45,717 nt of DNA from Myxococcaceae bacterium (GTDB lineage: Bacteria > Myxococcota > Myxococcia > Myxococcales > Myxococcaceae). Both the position numbers and the translations under genes were made by a program. Shown here piece by piece: positions 9,212 through 17,052 of the stretch (its first letter is position 1; every line of letters begins with the position of its first letter). The DNA is taken from the NCBI GenBank assembly GCA_019694575.1, contig JAIBBR010000026.1, positions 1 to 45,717 on the forward strand, written 5' to 3'. The notes under the pieces were generated by a model. It saw only the letters and a list, made by a program, of their open reading frames with translations. It searched no databases and was not told the origin of the DNA.

Positions 9212-9961
9212 TTAGCTTCCCGGCTTCACTTCAAGCGTCGCCATGGCCCTGCCCACACCCACCAGCGGTGCTGCTTTCGCCTGAAGAGGGCTCATTCCTG
9301 CGCGACGTGCTTCGGCCACCTCGCGCTCCAATTGCGCGCGCATGGTTTCTACCTTGAGCGGCTCTTTCGAGAGGAACGCGTGCAACGCCATTGAGCCCGG
9401 CGTCACTTGAAACCCTGGCGTCAGACGGGCTTCGGGGCCAGGAGCAACTCGCGCGCTCTCGGGCGAACCTAAGGGCCACACGAGGTTGATGTCACCCGAC
9501 GCTTCTACCGCCATGACCAAAGCAAAGGTTTGGTCGGCAGAGGTAACGGCAAGCACCACTTTTTCGCCCGGCCGCGCTGATGAAACCGCCGTGCCGTCGG
9601 GAGCGCGAAGCACACGAACCGAGGCGCCACCCTTCAACCGGGTGACGTCGGCCTTGGGGTGAGGCAACGCGATGTAAATGAGCAGTGCCACCGCAGCTGC
9701 AAGCGCCGGAGCAAAAACAAAAGTACGACGTCGCCACTTCGGCGCGGAGGGCAGACTTTCCACCGCTGCGTGAGACGTCTTCAACTTCGCGAAGACCTGC
9801 TCAAACGGCGCGTCACGCCGGGCTTGGTTTCGTGCTTCGACGAATTGGGCAAGCCGGTCACGGCACTGGAAACAGTCGCGCGAATGGGCGAGCGCCGCCG
9901 CATCGGTCGCGAGGCCCGCGGCCAGCTCATCGAGCACGAGCTTAGAAAGATGCTCAGCCAT
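9212..9961 (-). CDS. Membrane anti-sigma factor with HX3CX2C zinc motif
   Basis: The 249-residue protein has a cytoplasmic N-terminus with H26, C30 and C33 (AHSRDCFQC), matching the HX3CX2C zinc-binding anti-sigma (ZAS) pattern. A basic RRR precedes one membrane helix at about 80-99. The outer part, about 100-249, holds a beta domain (PGEKVVLAVTSADQTFALV) that resembles the DUF4384-type sensors next to caspase genes, followed by a helical stretch near 225. It should hold the neighbouring ECF sigma factor at the membrane and release it on an outside signal. The ATG overlaps the last eight bases of the sigma gene, with AAGGTGA just upstream. It is followed three bases later by the caspase-like gene. 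Confidence 0.8.
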   Translation of the reverse strand: MAEHLSKLVLDELAAGLATDAAALAHSRDCFQCRDRLAQFVEARNQARRDAPFEQVFAKLKTSHAAVESLPSAPKWRRRTFVFAPALAAAVALLIYIALPHPKADVTRLKGGASVRVLRAPDGTAVSSARPGEKVVLAVTSADQTFALVMAVEASGDINLVWPLGSPESARVAPGPEARLTPGFQVTPGSMALHAFLSKEPLKVETMRAQLEREVAEARRAGMSPLQAKAAPLVGVGRAMATLEVKPGS

Positions 9962-10532
9962 GGCTCACCTTCTTGCCCGGGGGCTCAGCCAGCGCCAGCG
10001 CCCGCTCACGCACTTCATTCAATTCGCGGCCAATTGTTTTGCGCGACAGCTTGAGCACGTCGGCAATTTCGTCTTGGGTGAGCTCGTCGATGAAATAGAG
10101 CGTCGCGATGTGCAGCTCGCGCTCAGACAAATGCTTCGAGAGCACGACGAGAAATTGCGACGCTTCGGCCGCACCGTGGTCTGCCGTGCCCGTATCGAGC
10201 GTTGACGGCTCGCGCAGCCTTCGCGCGCGCAACAGATTGAGGCACACGTTGGTCGTCACCCGGTAGATGTATGTCATGGGGTGGGCGTCACCCCGAAACT
10301 GAGAGCCGGAGTTTATCATTCGCTCGAAGACTTCTTGCACCGCGTCCCAAGCGTCGGCGTCTCGCCCCAAAATTGCCACGGCGCGCCGGTGCACGGCAGG
10401 TGCGAATGTCTCGTAGAGGTCACGAAGTTCATGAGGGCTTAGCCCGTTTGCCGCGCTCAAAACGCTGACTCCGTCTTTAGACACATGAGCATCGGCCGGT
10501 GGGAACCCGCGGCACGCTATATCAACTGGCAC
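9954..10532 (-). CDS. ECF-family RNA polymerase sigma factor
   Basis: This is an ECF (group 4) sigma factor with only regions 2 and 4. Region 2 runs from LRDLYETFAPAVHRRAVAIL through DADAWDAVQEVFERM and TYIYRVTTNVCLNLLRARR. Region 4 has the helix-turn-helix LTQDEIADVLKLSRKTIGRELNEVR. The listed GTG at 10532 has no ribosome site. A TTG at 10460 preceded by GGAG at eight bases fits family length better and would start at LSAANGLSP, giving about 168 residues. The start is therefore uncertain and 10460 is my preferred alternative. The 3' end overlaps the anti-sigma gene. The promoter it recognises could not be identified. Confidence 0.88.
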   Translation of the reverse strand: MPVDIACRGFPPADAHVSKDGVSVLSAANGLSPHELRDLYETFAPAVHRRAVAILGRDADAWDAVQEVFERMINSGSQFRGDAHPMTYIYRVTTNVCLNLLRARRLREPSTLDTGTADHGAAEASQFLVVLSKHLSERELHIATLYFIDELTQDEIADVLKLSRKTIGRELNEVRERALALAEPPGKKVSHG

Positions 10533-10612
10533 ATGGCTTCGGGCGTGGCCTCAGTTTTTACCCGCGAAAGTCCCATTTCAGCAGGGTGACGTGTCTAAGG
10601 AATGGCGGCACA

Positions 10613-11074
10613 ATGGCCGCCGTCATGCGCGTGGCTCGTTACAGCTGGCTTGGTTTGATTGCAGGCGGCGTGGCCAGCGCTTGTTTCAACCCATTGTACG
10701 AAGACAATACTGTCTGGCCACAGCCCACCCAGCGTTATGAAGTGTGCTGCATGAATGGCAGAGTCGACACCTGTGCCTGTTCTGAAACGTGTGGGTACGC
10801 ATTGCTCGCCTGCGCCAATGGCGCCTGCAATTCGATTTGGCCCAGTGGCGGTCCGCGCGGGTGCGACCCAGCAGCTTCCGACGGCGGCACCCTTTCTGAC
10901 GGAGGCGTTTTCACCCCCGACGCCGGCCCCATTCATACGCCCTTCTTTGCCGCGTGTTGCAACGACGGCAAAATCGACACCTGCGAATGTTTCGAGCCTT
11001 CGTGCCCGGCTCCGTTTACGCCGTGCGGCAACGCCACCTGCCTTGCCGGCACGGCTGGGGGTGATTGCCGGTAA
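10613..11074 (+). CDS. Cys-rich lipoprotein with duplicated CCxxGxIDTC module
   Basis: This is a 153-residue predicted lipoprotein. The signal peptide ends in a lipobox-like GGVASAC; after removal the Cys would be lipidated. The mature part holds two copies of one module, CCMNGRVDTCAC and CCNDGKIDTCEC. Each is followed by more spaced cysteines, and they are separated by a DGG/DAG-rich linker. AAGGA lies 11 bases before the ATG at 10613; an internal ATG at 10625 would also give a complete signal peptide. It is transcribed away from the ECF sigma operon, so the 80-base gap at 10533-10612 must serve both directions. It is a candidate target of that sigma factor, but only by position. Confidence 0.7.
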   Translation: MAAVMRVARYSWLGLIAGGVASACFNPLYEDNTVWPQPTQRYEVCCMNGRVDTCACSETCGYALLACANGACNSIWPSGGPRGCDPAASDGGTLSDGGVFTPDAGPIHTPFFAACCNDGKIDTCECFEPSCPAPFTPCGNATCLAGTAGGDCR

Positions 11075-11089
11075 TGTGGGTGAGCAAGC

Positions 11090-11860
11090 TCAGCGAAGAC
11101 GAAATTCGATGCCGTCGCCTCGCAGCGCCGCCTTGAAATGTTCGGGCCCGCGGGGAATGACCGGGTCGCTCCACTGCAGCACTTTGCCGCTCTCGTCGAA
11201 GAGAAAATTCGAGTGGTGGCCATTGAGCTCCCCGCCCATTTTCACGGCCACGCGAACAATGGCCTTAGCGTTGTCGTGCGCATTCACCCGCATTTCTCGG
11301 GTTGGCAAATCGCCAAGGCGAAAGGTCTTCAGGCCACCAGGCAGCGCGCTCGTCACCACCAACCAAGCCGGCTCGTCTTCATCACGACTTAAGAACGGAA
11401 TCACCTCATCGAGCCGCCCGCGCAAGTGCGGCGACAACGCTTGCGACGCCTCGGCGAAGGCCCCACCCGCTCTGTCAGCCAAGTGTTCTCTCAATGCACG
11501 CGTGGTGTCGATGAGCTCAATCATTGCATGGCGCTGGTAGCCCTGCGGCACCGGTTTGCCTTCAAAGGTTTCGCGAATACGAAAGCGCCGGTGACCGTCA
11601 ACGGGTTCTCCTTCATCGATATGGACCAAAAGTTTGTTGTGATTGACAGCAGGCTGCACCGTCACCGCCGGCGCAACATTCAGCGCCTCGACATGCATGG
11701 CTCTTTGTTGCCCGAGCACAACCGGGTCTTTGGTGACCCACACTTTTGAATTCGCTGGGTGAGACAAGGTGCTCTTCACCGCAGTGGGCTTCGCCCCGGG
11801 CCTCTGGCCGGGCACCTTGGGAATGCCTCCGCGTTTTCCACCACCCTTGGGAACGACCAC
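11090..11860 (-). CDS. Conserved-looking hypothetical protein, start uncertain
   Basis: The protein has about 256 residues and no ATG near its natural beginning. The frame stays open far upstream, but that part lies opposite the pilin gene and reads like antisense. Likely starts are GTG at 11860 or GTG at 11815; the second has GGAGG ten bases upstream. The N-terminus is basic and Pro/Gly-rich (VPKGGGKRGG). The folded part runs from about KVWVTKDPVVLG to the end and includes NHNKLLVHIDEGEPVDGH, an acidic SRDEDEPAW loop and a final region with FLFDESGKVLQW. There is no signal peptide after either start. I do not recognise the family. It converges on the Cys-rich lipoprotein gene with a 15-base gap. 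Confidence 0.6.
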   Translation of the reverse strand: MVVPKGGGKRGGIPKVPGQRPGAKPTAVKSTLSHPANSKVWVTKDPVVLGQQRAMHVEALNVAPAVTVQPAVNHNKLLVHIDEGEPVDGHRRFRIRETFEGKPVPQGYQRHAMIELIDTTRALREHLADRAGGAFAEASQALSPHLRGRLDEVIPFLSRDEDEPAWLVVTSALPGGLKTFRLGDLPTREMRVNAHDNAKAIVRVAVKMGGELNGHHSNFLFDESGKVLQWSDPVIPRGPEHFKAALRGDGIEFRLR

Positions 11861-12064
11861 CGGCGCGCTCGCTTTTGAAAGAAAACTTCTGAAATCTATC
11901 GCAGGTGAAAGAACGTGGCGACATCGGTCATTTGCCCGACAGCCGTTCTTCCGTCGGGCGCTCGACCGTCGGAGACAAGGTGGATTTTTTCGTGCACGCG
12001 CACTGCGTACTTTCCCCTTCACGCGTCGATGAAAGGCGCGCTCTCGCAGTGAAAGGAGCACCCC

Positions 12065-12325
12065 ATGTTTCCCACCCCTTCGTTTCGCCGCAACACCCAC
12101 CGCCGCGGTCAGGGTCTCACCGAATACATACTTATTGTTGCGCTGGTGGCCATCGCCTCCATTGGAGTGGTCTCGAAGTTCGGAAACAACATTCGCTCCA
12201 TTTTCGGAGTCGCCGCCGATGCGATAGCCGGCGTTCAAGATGCTCCGAACCGGGCCAAGCTTTCGGACCGCGCACAAGAAACCAAAACGATGGGAGATTT
12301 CCCGCAGAGGAATGGAGCGAATTAA
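12065..12325 (+). CDS. Flp-type (class III) prepilin
   Basis: The 86-residue protein has a short basic leader (residues 1-15, with RRN and HRRG) followed by the cleavage pattern G|QGLTEY. The required Glu is at mature position 5 and Tyr at position 6, the Flp prepilin motif processed by TadV-type peptidases. A hydrophobic helix of about 20 residues (YILIVALVAIASIGVV) follows, then a polar tail. The tail is longer than in typical Flp pilins, so this may be a minor pilin or pseudopilin. GGAG lies six bases before the ATG. No tad genes are near, so assembly would depend on a locus elsewhere. Its stop overlaps the stop of the convergent barrel gene by three bases. Confidence 0.8.
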   Translation: MFPTPSFRRNTHRRGQGLTEYILIVALVAIASIGVVSKFGNNIRSIFGVAADAIAGVQDAPNRAKLSDRAQETKTMGDFPQRNGAN

Positions 12326-13212
12326 GGCGGCGAGCACCAAGCCGCTCCGCCCATCAACCGCAAGAGCGGCGTGCCAATGAGCCGCCCGAAACCGGGGCCG
12401 CCTCCCAAGTACAACTCTACCGGCCCCACGCGGGTACGCACCGCGCCGAGCACCTCAATGCCCACCACTTGCTTCTCGCCATCGAGCGGCACGGTGGAAA
12501 GCACCGCCAATTCGTAACGCAAGCGGTCTTCAGTCGAGGCCACCACCACCTTGAGGTTGAGCGCATTGCCGGTGCGGCCACGCACGCTGACCGTGGCTTC
12601 ACCGCCCATGCGAAACAAGGTGAATGAATGACCCACTCCGAGCTGGGGCTCCAGGTAGAGCCCCGTCTCGCGCACGAAACCGTCGGAGGTGCCCAACGGC
12701 GGCACCCACGTCAGCCCAAGGGTCAAATCAACCGGCTGCCCGCGCGAGAGCAAGCCGCTCTCTTTCTGGCTCAGCAGCTGAGCCCGCACACCGAAGCGAA
12801 ACGCACCGCTGCCCCACCGCGCCACCGCCGGAGCGTCTTTCACGGCTTCTCCCCGCTGCACCACCGCCGCCAGCCCTTCGGCGGTGAGCATCAACCCGTC
12901 ATTCGCGCCGTACGCCAGGTGCGCCTGCAACTGGCCGCGGTCAGCAATGAGCACTCCCTGCGCGCTCGCGCCGCGAAAGAGCACCAACGGGTTTTTGGCG
13001 TAACCCAACGTGCCACCCAACACCCAAGTGCCTTTGGGCAGCGACTCGGCATTGGGCACGAAGAGACCCGCGCCCATGCTGGGGTTGATGAAGGTGCGCT
13101 CGAGCGGTGTTTCGCCCAAGGGAGGAACCGGCAGCGCCTCGTTTTGGGCATAGGCGGTTACCGCGGCGGCCCACGCCAACACGCCCAGGCTGCGGAGCGC
13201 TCGGCCAGACAT
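12322..13212 (-). CDS. Exported outer-membrane beta-barrel-like protein
   Basis: The 296-residue protein has a signal peptide (residues about 1-22, ending AYAQ). The mature chain alternates hydrophobic and polar residues in short strands separated by turns: WVLGGTLGYAKNPLVLF, LQAHLAYGANDGLML, FRFGVRAQLL, VDLTLGLTWV, GLYLEPQLGVG, VELYLGGGPGFG. This pattern fits an outer-membrane barrel of about ten or more strands. It does not end in an aromatic residue; the last residues are WCSPP, so insertion by the usual C-terminal signal is uncertain. It may instead be a periplasmic beta protein. It follows a 52-codon gene by nine bases and should share its transcript. Confidence 0.7.
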   Translation of the reverse strand: MSGRALRSLGVLAWAAAVTAYAQNEALPVPPLGETPLERTFINPSMGAGLFVPNAESLPKGTWVLGGTLGYAKNPLVLFRGASAQGVLIADRGQLQAHLAYGANDGLMLTAEGLAAVVQRGEAVKDAPAVARWGSGAFRFGVRAQLLSQKESGLLSRGQPVDLTLGLTWVPPLGTSDGFVRETGLYLEPQLGVGHSFTLFRMGGEATVSVRGRTGNALNLKVVVASTEDRLRYELAVLSTVPLDGEKQVVGIEVLGAVRTRVGPVELYLGGGPGFGRLIGTPLLRLMGGAAWCSPP

Positions 13213-13221
13213 CGCGTTTCG

Positions 13222-13380
13222 CTACTGCTGCATCGAACGGCGGGTCGCGCAGTCGAGAAAAGTAGTGCGCTGGCGCAGAATCACCGCCGCCAAACAACGC
13301 ACCACGCAACGCGTACCGAACTCGCGCCAAATGAGCGGCAAGTGGCGAACGACTTCGCGGCTGGTAATGACACCCTGCAT
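13222..13380 (-). CDS. Small conserved-looking 52-residue protein
   Basis: This short gene lies at the end of a longer open frame whose first part is only antisense to xdhC. The ATG at 13380 has AGGTGA five bases upstream, which decides the start. The 52 residues hold TSREVVRHLPLIWREFG, then CVVRCLAAVILRQRTTFLDCA, with three Cys and a basic hydrophobic helix. The string (R)TTFLDCA after a Cys-rich helix looks like a real short protein family in myxobacteria, from memory and unverified. It sits nine bases before the barrel gene and is probably co-transcribed with it. It could be a small membrane-associated protein. Confidence 0.5.
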   Translation of the reverse strand: MQGVITSREVVRHLPLIWREFGTRCVVRCLAAVILRQRTTFLDCATRRSMQQ

Positions 13381-13465
13381 GCCAGTCACCTTCGGTAAAG
13401 GTATATACGGGTCGAGACGGAGCGGCTTGTGCTCCTCTTCAAACTGAAAGGCAAGTAGAGCCCTC

Positions 13466-14239
13466 GTGCAACTGTTCTCGACTATCGCAAAACTCGAGGA
13501 AGAAGGGCGGCTTTTCGTTCTCGCCACGGTTATCGATTCACAGGGCTCGACGCCGCAAAAGCCGGGCTCGAGAATGGTGGTGCTCGACGGCGGTGAAACG
13601 GTCGGCACCGTGGGTGGCGGGGCGATTGAAATGCAGATCATCGAAGCGGCTTCGCAGCTCTTATTAGAGCCGCTTGGCACCACTCGGTTGATCGAAACCC
13701 ACCTCACGCACGACCTGGGCATGTGCTGCGGCGGCAAAATGCGGGTGTTTTTAGAGCGGCATGGCAGCGCTCCGCGGCTGTGGGTTTTCGGCGCTGGGCA
13801 CGTGGCCAAAGAGCTCGCCGCGCTCGCCCACCAGGTCGGTTTCAAAGTCGAAGTGGTCGACGAGCGCAGTGCGTGGGCATCTGCCGAGCGTTTTCCCCAC
13901 GCGGTGTTGGTCTTAAAAAACCCGGCCGACTACGCCAAAACCTTGGCGGGCGGCGCGCAGGCGTATTTCTGCGTCGTCACGCATGACCACCCGCTCGACC
14001 AAGCCTGTGTCGAAGCGCTGCTGCCCAAACCCGCCGCGTACCTGGGCGTCATTGGCAGCCGGCGCAAAGCCGAGCGCTTCAAAATGCGCCTGCGCGCGCA
14101 AGGCTTCACCGACGCGCAACTGGCCACGCTGCAAAGCCCCATGGGCGTAGCGATTGACGCGCTGACTCCGGCCGAGATTGCGGTGTCTATCGTCGGCGAG
14201 TTGATTTCGCGGCGCCGGCGGCCACCCCACCAGCGATAA
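13466..14239 (+). CDS. xdhC: XdhC/CoxI family protein
   Basis: The 257-residue protein has the two XdhC domains. The N-terminal XdhC/CoxI domain carries LATVIDSQGSTPQKPGSRM at about 19-37, GTVGGGAIE and the Cys pair in GMCCGGKM at 85-92. The C-terminal Rossmann domain has VFGAGHVAKELAAL at 107-120, VVDERS at 130-135, and GVIGSRRKAERF. XdhC proteins bind or help insert molybdenum cofactor into xanthine dehydrogenase-type enzymes. No molybdoenzyme gene lies in this window, so the partner is elsewhere or the role is different. The start is GTG at 13466 without a strong ribosome site. It is divergent from the 52-residue gene. Confidence 0.88.
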   Translation: MQLFSTIAKLEEEGRLFVLATVIDSQGSTPQKPGSRMVVLDGGETVGTVGGGAIEMQIIEAASQLLLEPLGTTRLIETHLTHDLGMCCGGKMRVFLERHGSAPRLWVFGAGHVAKELAALAHQVGFKVEVVDERSAWASAERFPHAVLVLKNPADYAKTLAGGAQAYFCVVTHDHPLDQACVEALLPKPAAYLGVIGSRRKAERFKMRLRAQGFTDAQLATLQSPMGVAIDALTPAEIAVSIVGELISRRRRPPHQR

Positions 14240-14302
14240 CGGCGAATTCTTGCATCACCACTTTGGGCTGGGGTATCGCCCGTAAAGCCGAGTCATGCCC
14301 CT

Positions 14303-15550
14303 GTGAAAGCCACCTTCTTCTTCTTTGCTCTCACTGTTCTGCTCGCCTTTGCGTGTGGGCCGCGCGCGCTCGAAGACGGTGGCGTGCTGGTCGATGACGA
14401 CGCCGGTTTCGATGCGGGGCGGCTCTTTCCCGATGCAGGCCCGCTGGACGCTGGCTTCACCACGGTAGCGATTGCCGACTGGTGCCGCTTGCAGAGCGAA
14501 GCGCAATGCCTGCGCGCCGTGCGCTGCACCCGGCTCGACAGCGCGGCGATGAAGGCGTGCGTGCTGCGCGCCGAGCTCGAATGCGATTCGGCAAGCCTCG
14601 TTTCGAGCGTGGAACATGGCCGGCAAACTTTCGACAACGTGCGCGCGGCGGCCTGTCTCAACGCTTACGCGTCGGGGGCATGCCAAGGCGTGCCTGAACG
14701 TTGCACTGACTTGTTTCACGGCACGGTGGCGCCCGACGCCGGCTGCGCGCTCGACGAAGAGTGCGACAAGGCGCAAGGCTTTTGCGACCCGTATTCGACG
14801 CAATGCCCGCGGCGCTGTCTGGGCTGGCTGAAGCCGTCAGAACCGTGCAGCGACTTTCGCACCCGGTGCAACCCGGCCACCGACACCTGCCAACTCAATG
14901 ACGCAGGGGCCAGCGTCTGCCGGCCGTACAAAATTGCCTTAGAAACGTGTCTGTCTTTTTCAGACTGCCGCGCTGACTTGCTGTGCGTGAATGCGGTGTG
15001 CGTTACCTACCGCGCCAGCGAGGGCCAAGCCTGCAGCGTAATGAACGGCTACCCATACTGCGACGACGCCACGTTCTGCCGGCAAGGCCCCGCGGTGAAT
15101 GGCGTTTTTCCTCCCGGTACCTGCGAGCGAAAGCCAGGGTTGGGCGGCGCCTGCCTGGGTTATTCGAGCTGCTTACCGGCCCTGCGCTGCTCGTCGGTTT
15201 TGGCCACCGGGGTGTGCCAGCCTTTGGGCAAGTTGGGTGAAACCTGTGGAGGTACGGGCACTTGCCAAGACGAATTGTATTGCGGCAGCGGCCGGTGCGC
15301 GCCCCTGCCCACCGACGGAGGCGATTGCACCGCGCAAGGCAGCAGCTACACCTGCGCCGCCGGCTATACCTGCGACTTCAGCGCACCTGGCGGCCACTAT
15401 GGGTGCAGCCGTTTGCGAGCAGTCGGAGAGTCCTGCCGCTATGCTTCTGACTGCCTGTCCAATGAGTGCGCGTATCAAGCCGGTGCCGACAGTGGCGCCG
15501 GGTATTTTTGTACGCTTCCCTGTTCGCACTCGGCCGATGGCGGGTTTTAG
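14303..15550 (+). CDS. Cys-rich lipoprotein, paralogue of the next gene
   Basis: The 415-residue predicted lipoprotein starts with GTG. A hydrophobic signal (ATFFFFALTVLLAFAC) ends in a lipobox whose Cys is near residue 18. An Asp/Gly-rich linker (DDDAGFDAG, FPDAGPLDAG) separates the anchor from the main domain. From about residue 55 on it has dozens of evenly spaced Cys, mostly as short modules of the form C..(D/S)..C...L.C....C. This resembles Dickkopf-like or EB-type disulphide knots seen in myxobacterial surface proteins. Six bases separate it from the next gene, so the pair is one operon. Function unknown; a role on the cell surface is inferred. Confidence 0.75.
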   Translation: MKATFFFFALTVLLAFACGPRALEDGGVLVDDDAGFDAGRLFPDAGPLDAGFTTVAIADWCRLQSEAQCLRAVRCTRLDSAAMKACVLRAELECDSASLVSSVEHGRQTFDNVRAAACLNAYASGACQGVPERCTDLFHGTVAPDAGCALDEECDKAQGFCDPYSTQCPRRCLGWLKPSEPCSDFRTRCNPATDTCQLNDAGASVCRPYKIALETCLSFSDCRADLLCVNAVCVTYRASEGQACSVMNGYPYCDDATFCRQGPAVNGVFPPGTCERKPGLGGACLGYSSCLPALRCSSVLATGVCQPLGKLGETCGGTGTCQDELYCGSGRCAPLPTDGGDCTAQGSSYTCAAGYTCDFSAPGGHYGCSRLRAVGESCRYASDCLSNECAYQAGADSGAGYFCTLPCSHSADGGF

Positions 15551-15556
15551 ACGTCG

Positions 15557-16948
15557 ATGCGCGCTGGCACTTTTTGCAAATTCTCGGTTTTACCGTGGCG
15601 TGGCAGCGCCGCGCTTGGGTTGTGCCTGCTCTCGGGCTGCATGGGCGCCTCGAATTTTTTCGCTTTTGACGCGGGTGATTTCACCGACGGCGCTGTTTCG
15701 TTGCCTGACAGCGGGGTGCTCGACGGCGGCACCGCCACGCTGCCCATCGACATTGCGTGCGAGGTGCTCAACGCCCAGCGCTGCACCCGGTGGACCCGCT
15801 GCGGCGTGGTAGAAAACAACCAGAATGCGTACCGTGCGTGCCTCGCCTTTCTCAACAGCACCTGGTGCGGGCCCACCCGGTGGACTCCCCGGGCTCAAGC
15901 CTCGCCCGCCACCCTGAGCTATGACCCGGTGAAGGGCCAGCAATGCGCCGAAGCGCTGCGCACCCAGGCCTGCAGCCAGTGGGCGTTGGAACCTGCGCCT
16001 TGCACCGCGGGCCAAATGCTGCGCCCCAACGCGACGCTAGGCCGCGCCTGTTTCGGAGGCCCGTACAACGAGTGCGCTGAAGGTGTGTGCCGAGGAGCGA
16101 CCTGCCCCCGAAGTTGCGCGCTGCCAGGTACCGCGGGCCAAGTGTGCAACCGCATCACCGATTGCGCTTCGGGCCTGTATTGTTTGTTCAGCGCCAACGG
16201 TGTCGGCCAATGCAAAGCGTACGGCGCGATGAACCAGGCGTGTGATGTCGACCGTCGCTGCGCTGAAAGCCTCACCTGCCTCGATGGAACGTGCCAACCA
16301 TTGCCGCTCTCAGGCCAGCGCTGTCTCAACGGCCTGTGCGACGCGTTTGCGTACTGCGTGTCAGACGTCGACGGCGGCACTTGTGTCAACAAGAAGGCCG
16401 TCAACGCGTTGTGCAGCGACGACAGCCAATGCGCGACCGACCTGCTGTGTGACGGCTTGAGCCAGACCTGCCAACCGCAGCGCGTCAACATGTTGGGCGC
16501 GAGTTGCTCCTTGGAGCAAACCTGCCGGGTCGGCCCGGCCTGCATCGGCGCCACTTTGAGCAAAGCGGGCACCTGCCGCGCGTATCTGGGGCTCAACGAA
16601 GCGTGTCTGCGAAGCCAAGAGTGCACCAACGACTTGGCCTGCGTCAGCGCTGACGGCGGGCCCGAGCGGCAATGCGCCCCACGCGCGCAAGAGACTGATG
16701 TCTGCTTGAGCAACCGCGACTGTGGAGCGCTCGCCACCTGCCTGCAGGGCGAGTGCACCGCGCTGCCACTGCCGGGCCAAGCTTGTAGCAATACCCGCGC
16801 CTGTTTGTGGGGGCCGTGCGTCAGCGTCAACGACGGCGGCTTCGTTTGCGTCGAGCGGTTGGGCCCCGGCGCCAACTGTGTTCGCGACGCCGATTGCAGC
16901 TCGGAGCGCTGCTTCAACGGGCGCTGTTTGGCTGCCTGCGCGCCGTAA
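15557..16948 (+). CDS. Cys-rich lipoprotein, paralogue of the previous gene
   Basis: The 463-residue predicted lipoprotein has a long basic signal peptide ending in LCLLSGC, a lipobox with the modified Cys near residue 28. A short DAG/DGG-rich linker (FDAGDFTDGA, LDGGTATL) follows, then a domain with conserved early Cys (CEVLNAQRCTRWTRCG) matching the order in the upstream paralogue (CRLQSEAQCLRAVRC). The second half is a string of Cys modules such as CDVDRRCAESLTCLDGTC and CSDDSQCATDLLC, each about 20 residues. About 100 bases of non-coding DNA follow before the GH13 fusion gene. The tandem pair probably arose by duplication. Confidence 0.75.
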   Translation: MRAGTFCKFSVLPWRGSAALGLCLLSGCMGASNFFAFDAGDFTDGAVSLPDSGVLDGGTATLPIDIACEVLNAQRCTRWTRCGVVENNQNAYRACLAFLNSTWCGPTRWTPRAQASPATLSYDPVKGQQCAEALRTQACSQWALEPAPCTAGQMLRPNATLGRACFGGPYNECAEGVCRGATCPRSCALPGTAGQVCNRITDCASGLYCLFSANGVGQCKAYGAMNQACDVDRRCAESLTCLDGTCQPLPLSGQRCLNGLCDAFAYCVSDVDGGTCVNKKAVNALCSDDSQCATDLLCDGLSQTCQPQRVNMLGASCSLEQTCRVGPACIGATLSKAGTCRAYLGLNEACLRSQECTNDLACVSADGGPERQCAPRAQETDVCLSNRDCGALATCLQGECTALPLPGQACSNTRACLWGPCVSVNDGGFVCVERLGPGANCVRDADCSSERCFNGRCLAACAP

Positions 16949-16994
16949 AATTTCCCTCGTAAGTTGCGAAAATACGCACCGGCACCGCCGAGGT

Positions 16995-17015
16995 GGTAAC
17001 CCTTTACCCAGGTAA
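16995..17015. promoter_or_regulatory. Three GGTAA half-sites upstream of the GH13 fusion gene
   Basis: GGTAA (16995-16999), TTACC (17004-17008) and GGTAA (17011-17015) are spaced four and two bases apart, so the middle one is inverted to both others. The cluster lies about 40 bases before the ATG at 17053. It may be an operator. No convincing -35/-10 pair was seen next to it. Confidence 0.25.
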
Positions 17016-17052
17016 GATGAACGGCTGACGCTTCGCTTCCCAAAGCAGCCCG

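Noticed and set aside
10461-10612. ECF-type -35/-10 promoter for the sigma operon
   Set aside because: GGAACC occurs near 10502, but no -10 at correct spacing and orientation was found.
11861-12340. N-terminal extension of the frame that ends at 11090 (as a 416-residue protein)
   Set aside because: The extra part lies opposite the pilin gene, is Arg/Cys-rich and reads like antisense. A start near 11815-11860 is more likely.
13381-13845. Long minus-strand frame over xdhC
   Set aside because: It is antisense to a well-supported gene, with Ser/Pro/Cys-rich composition. Only its last 52 codons look real.
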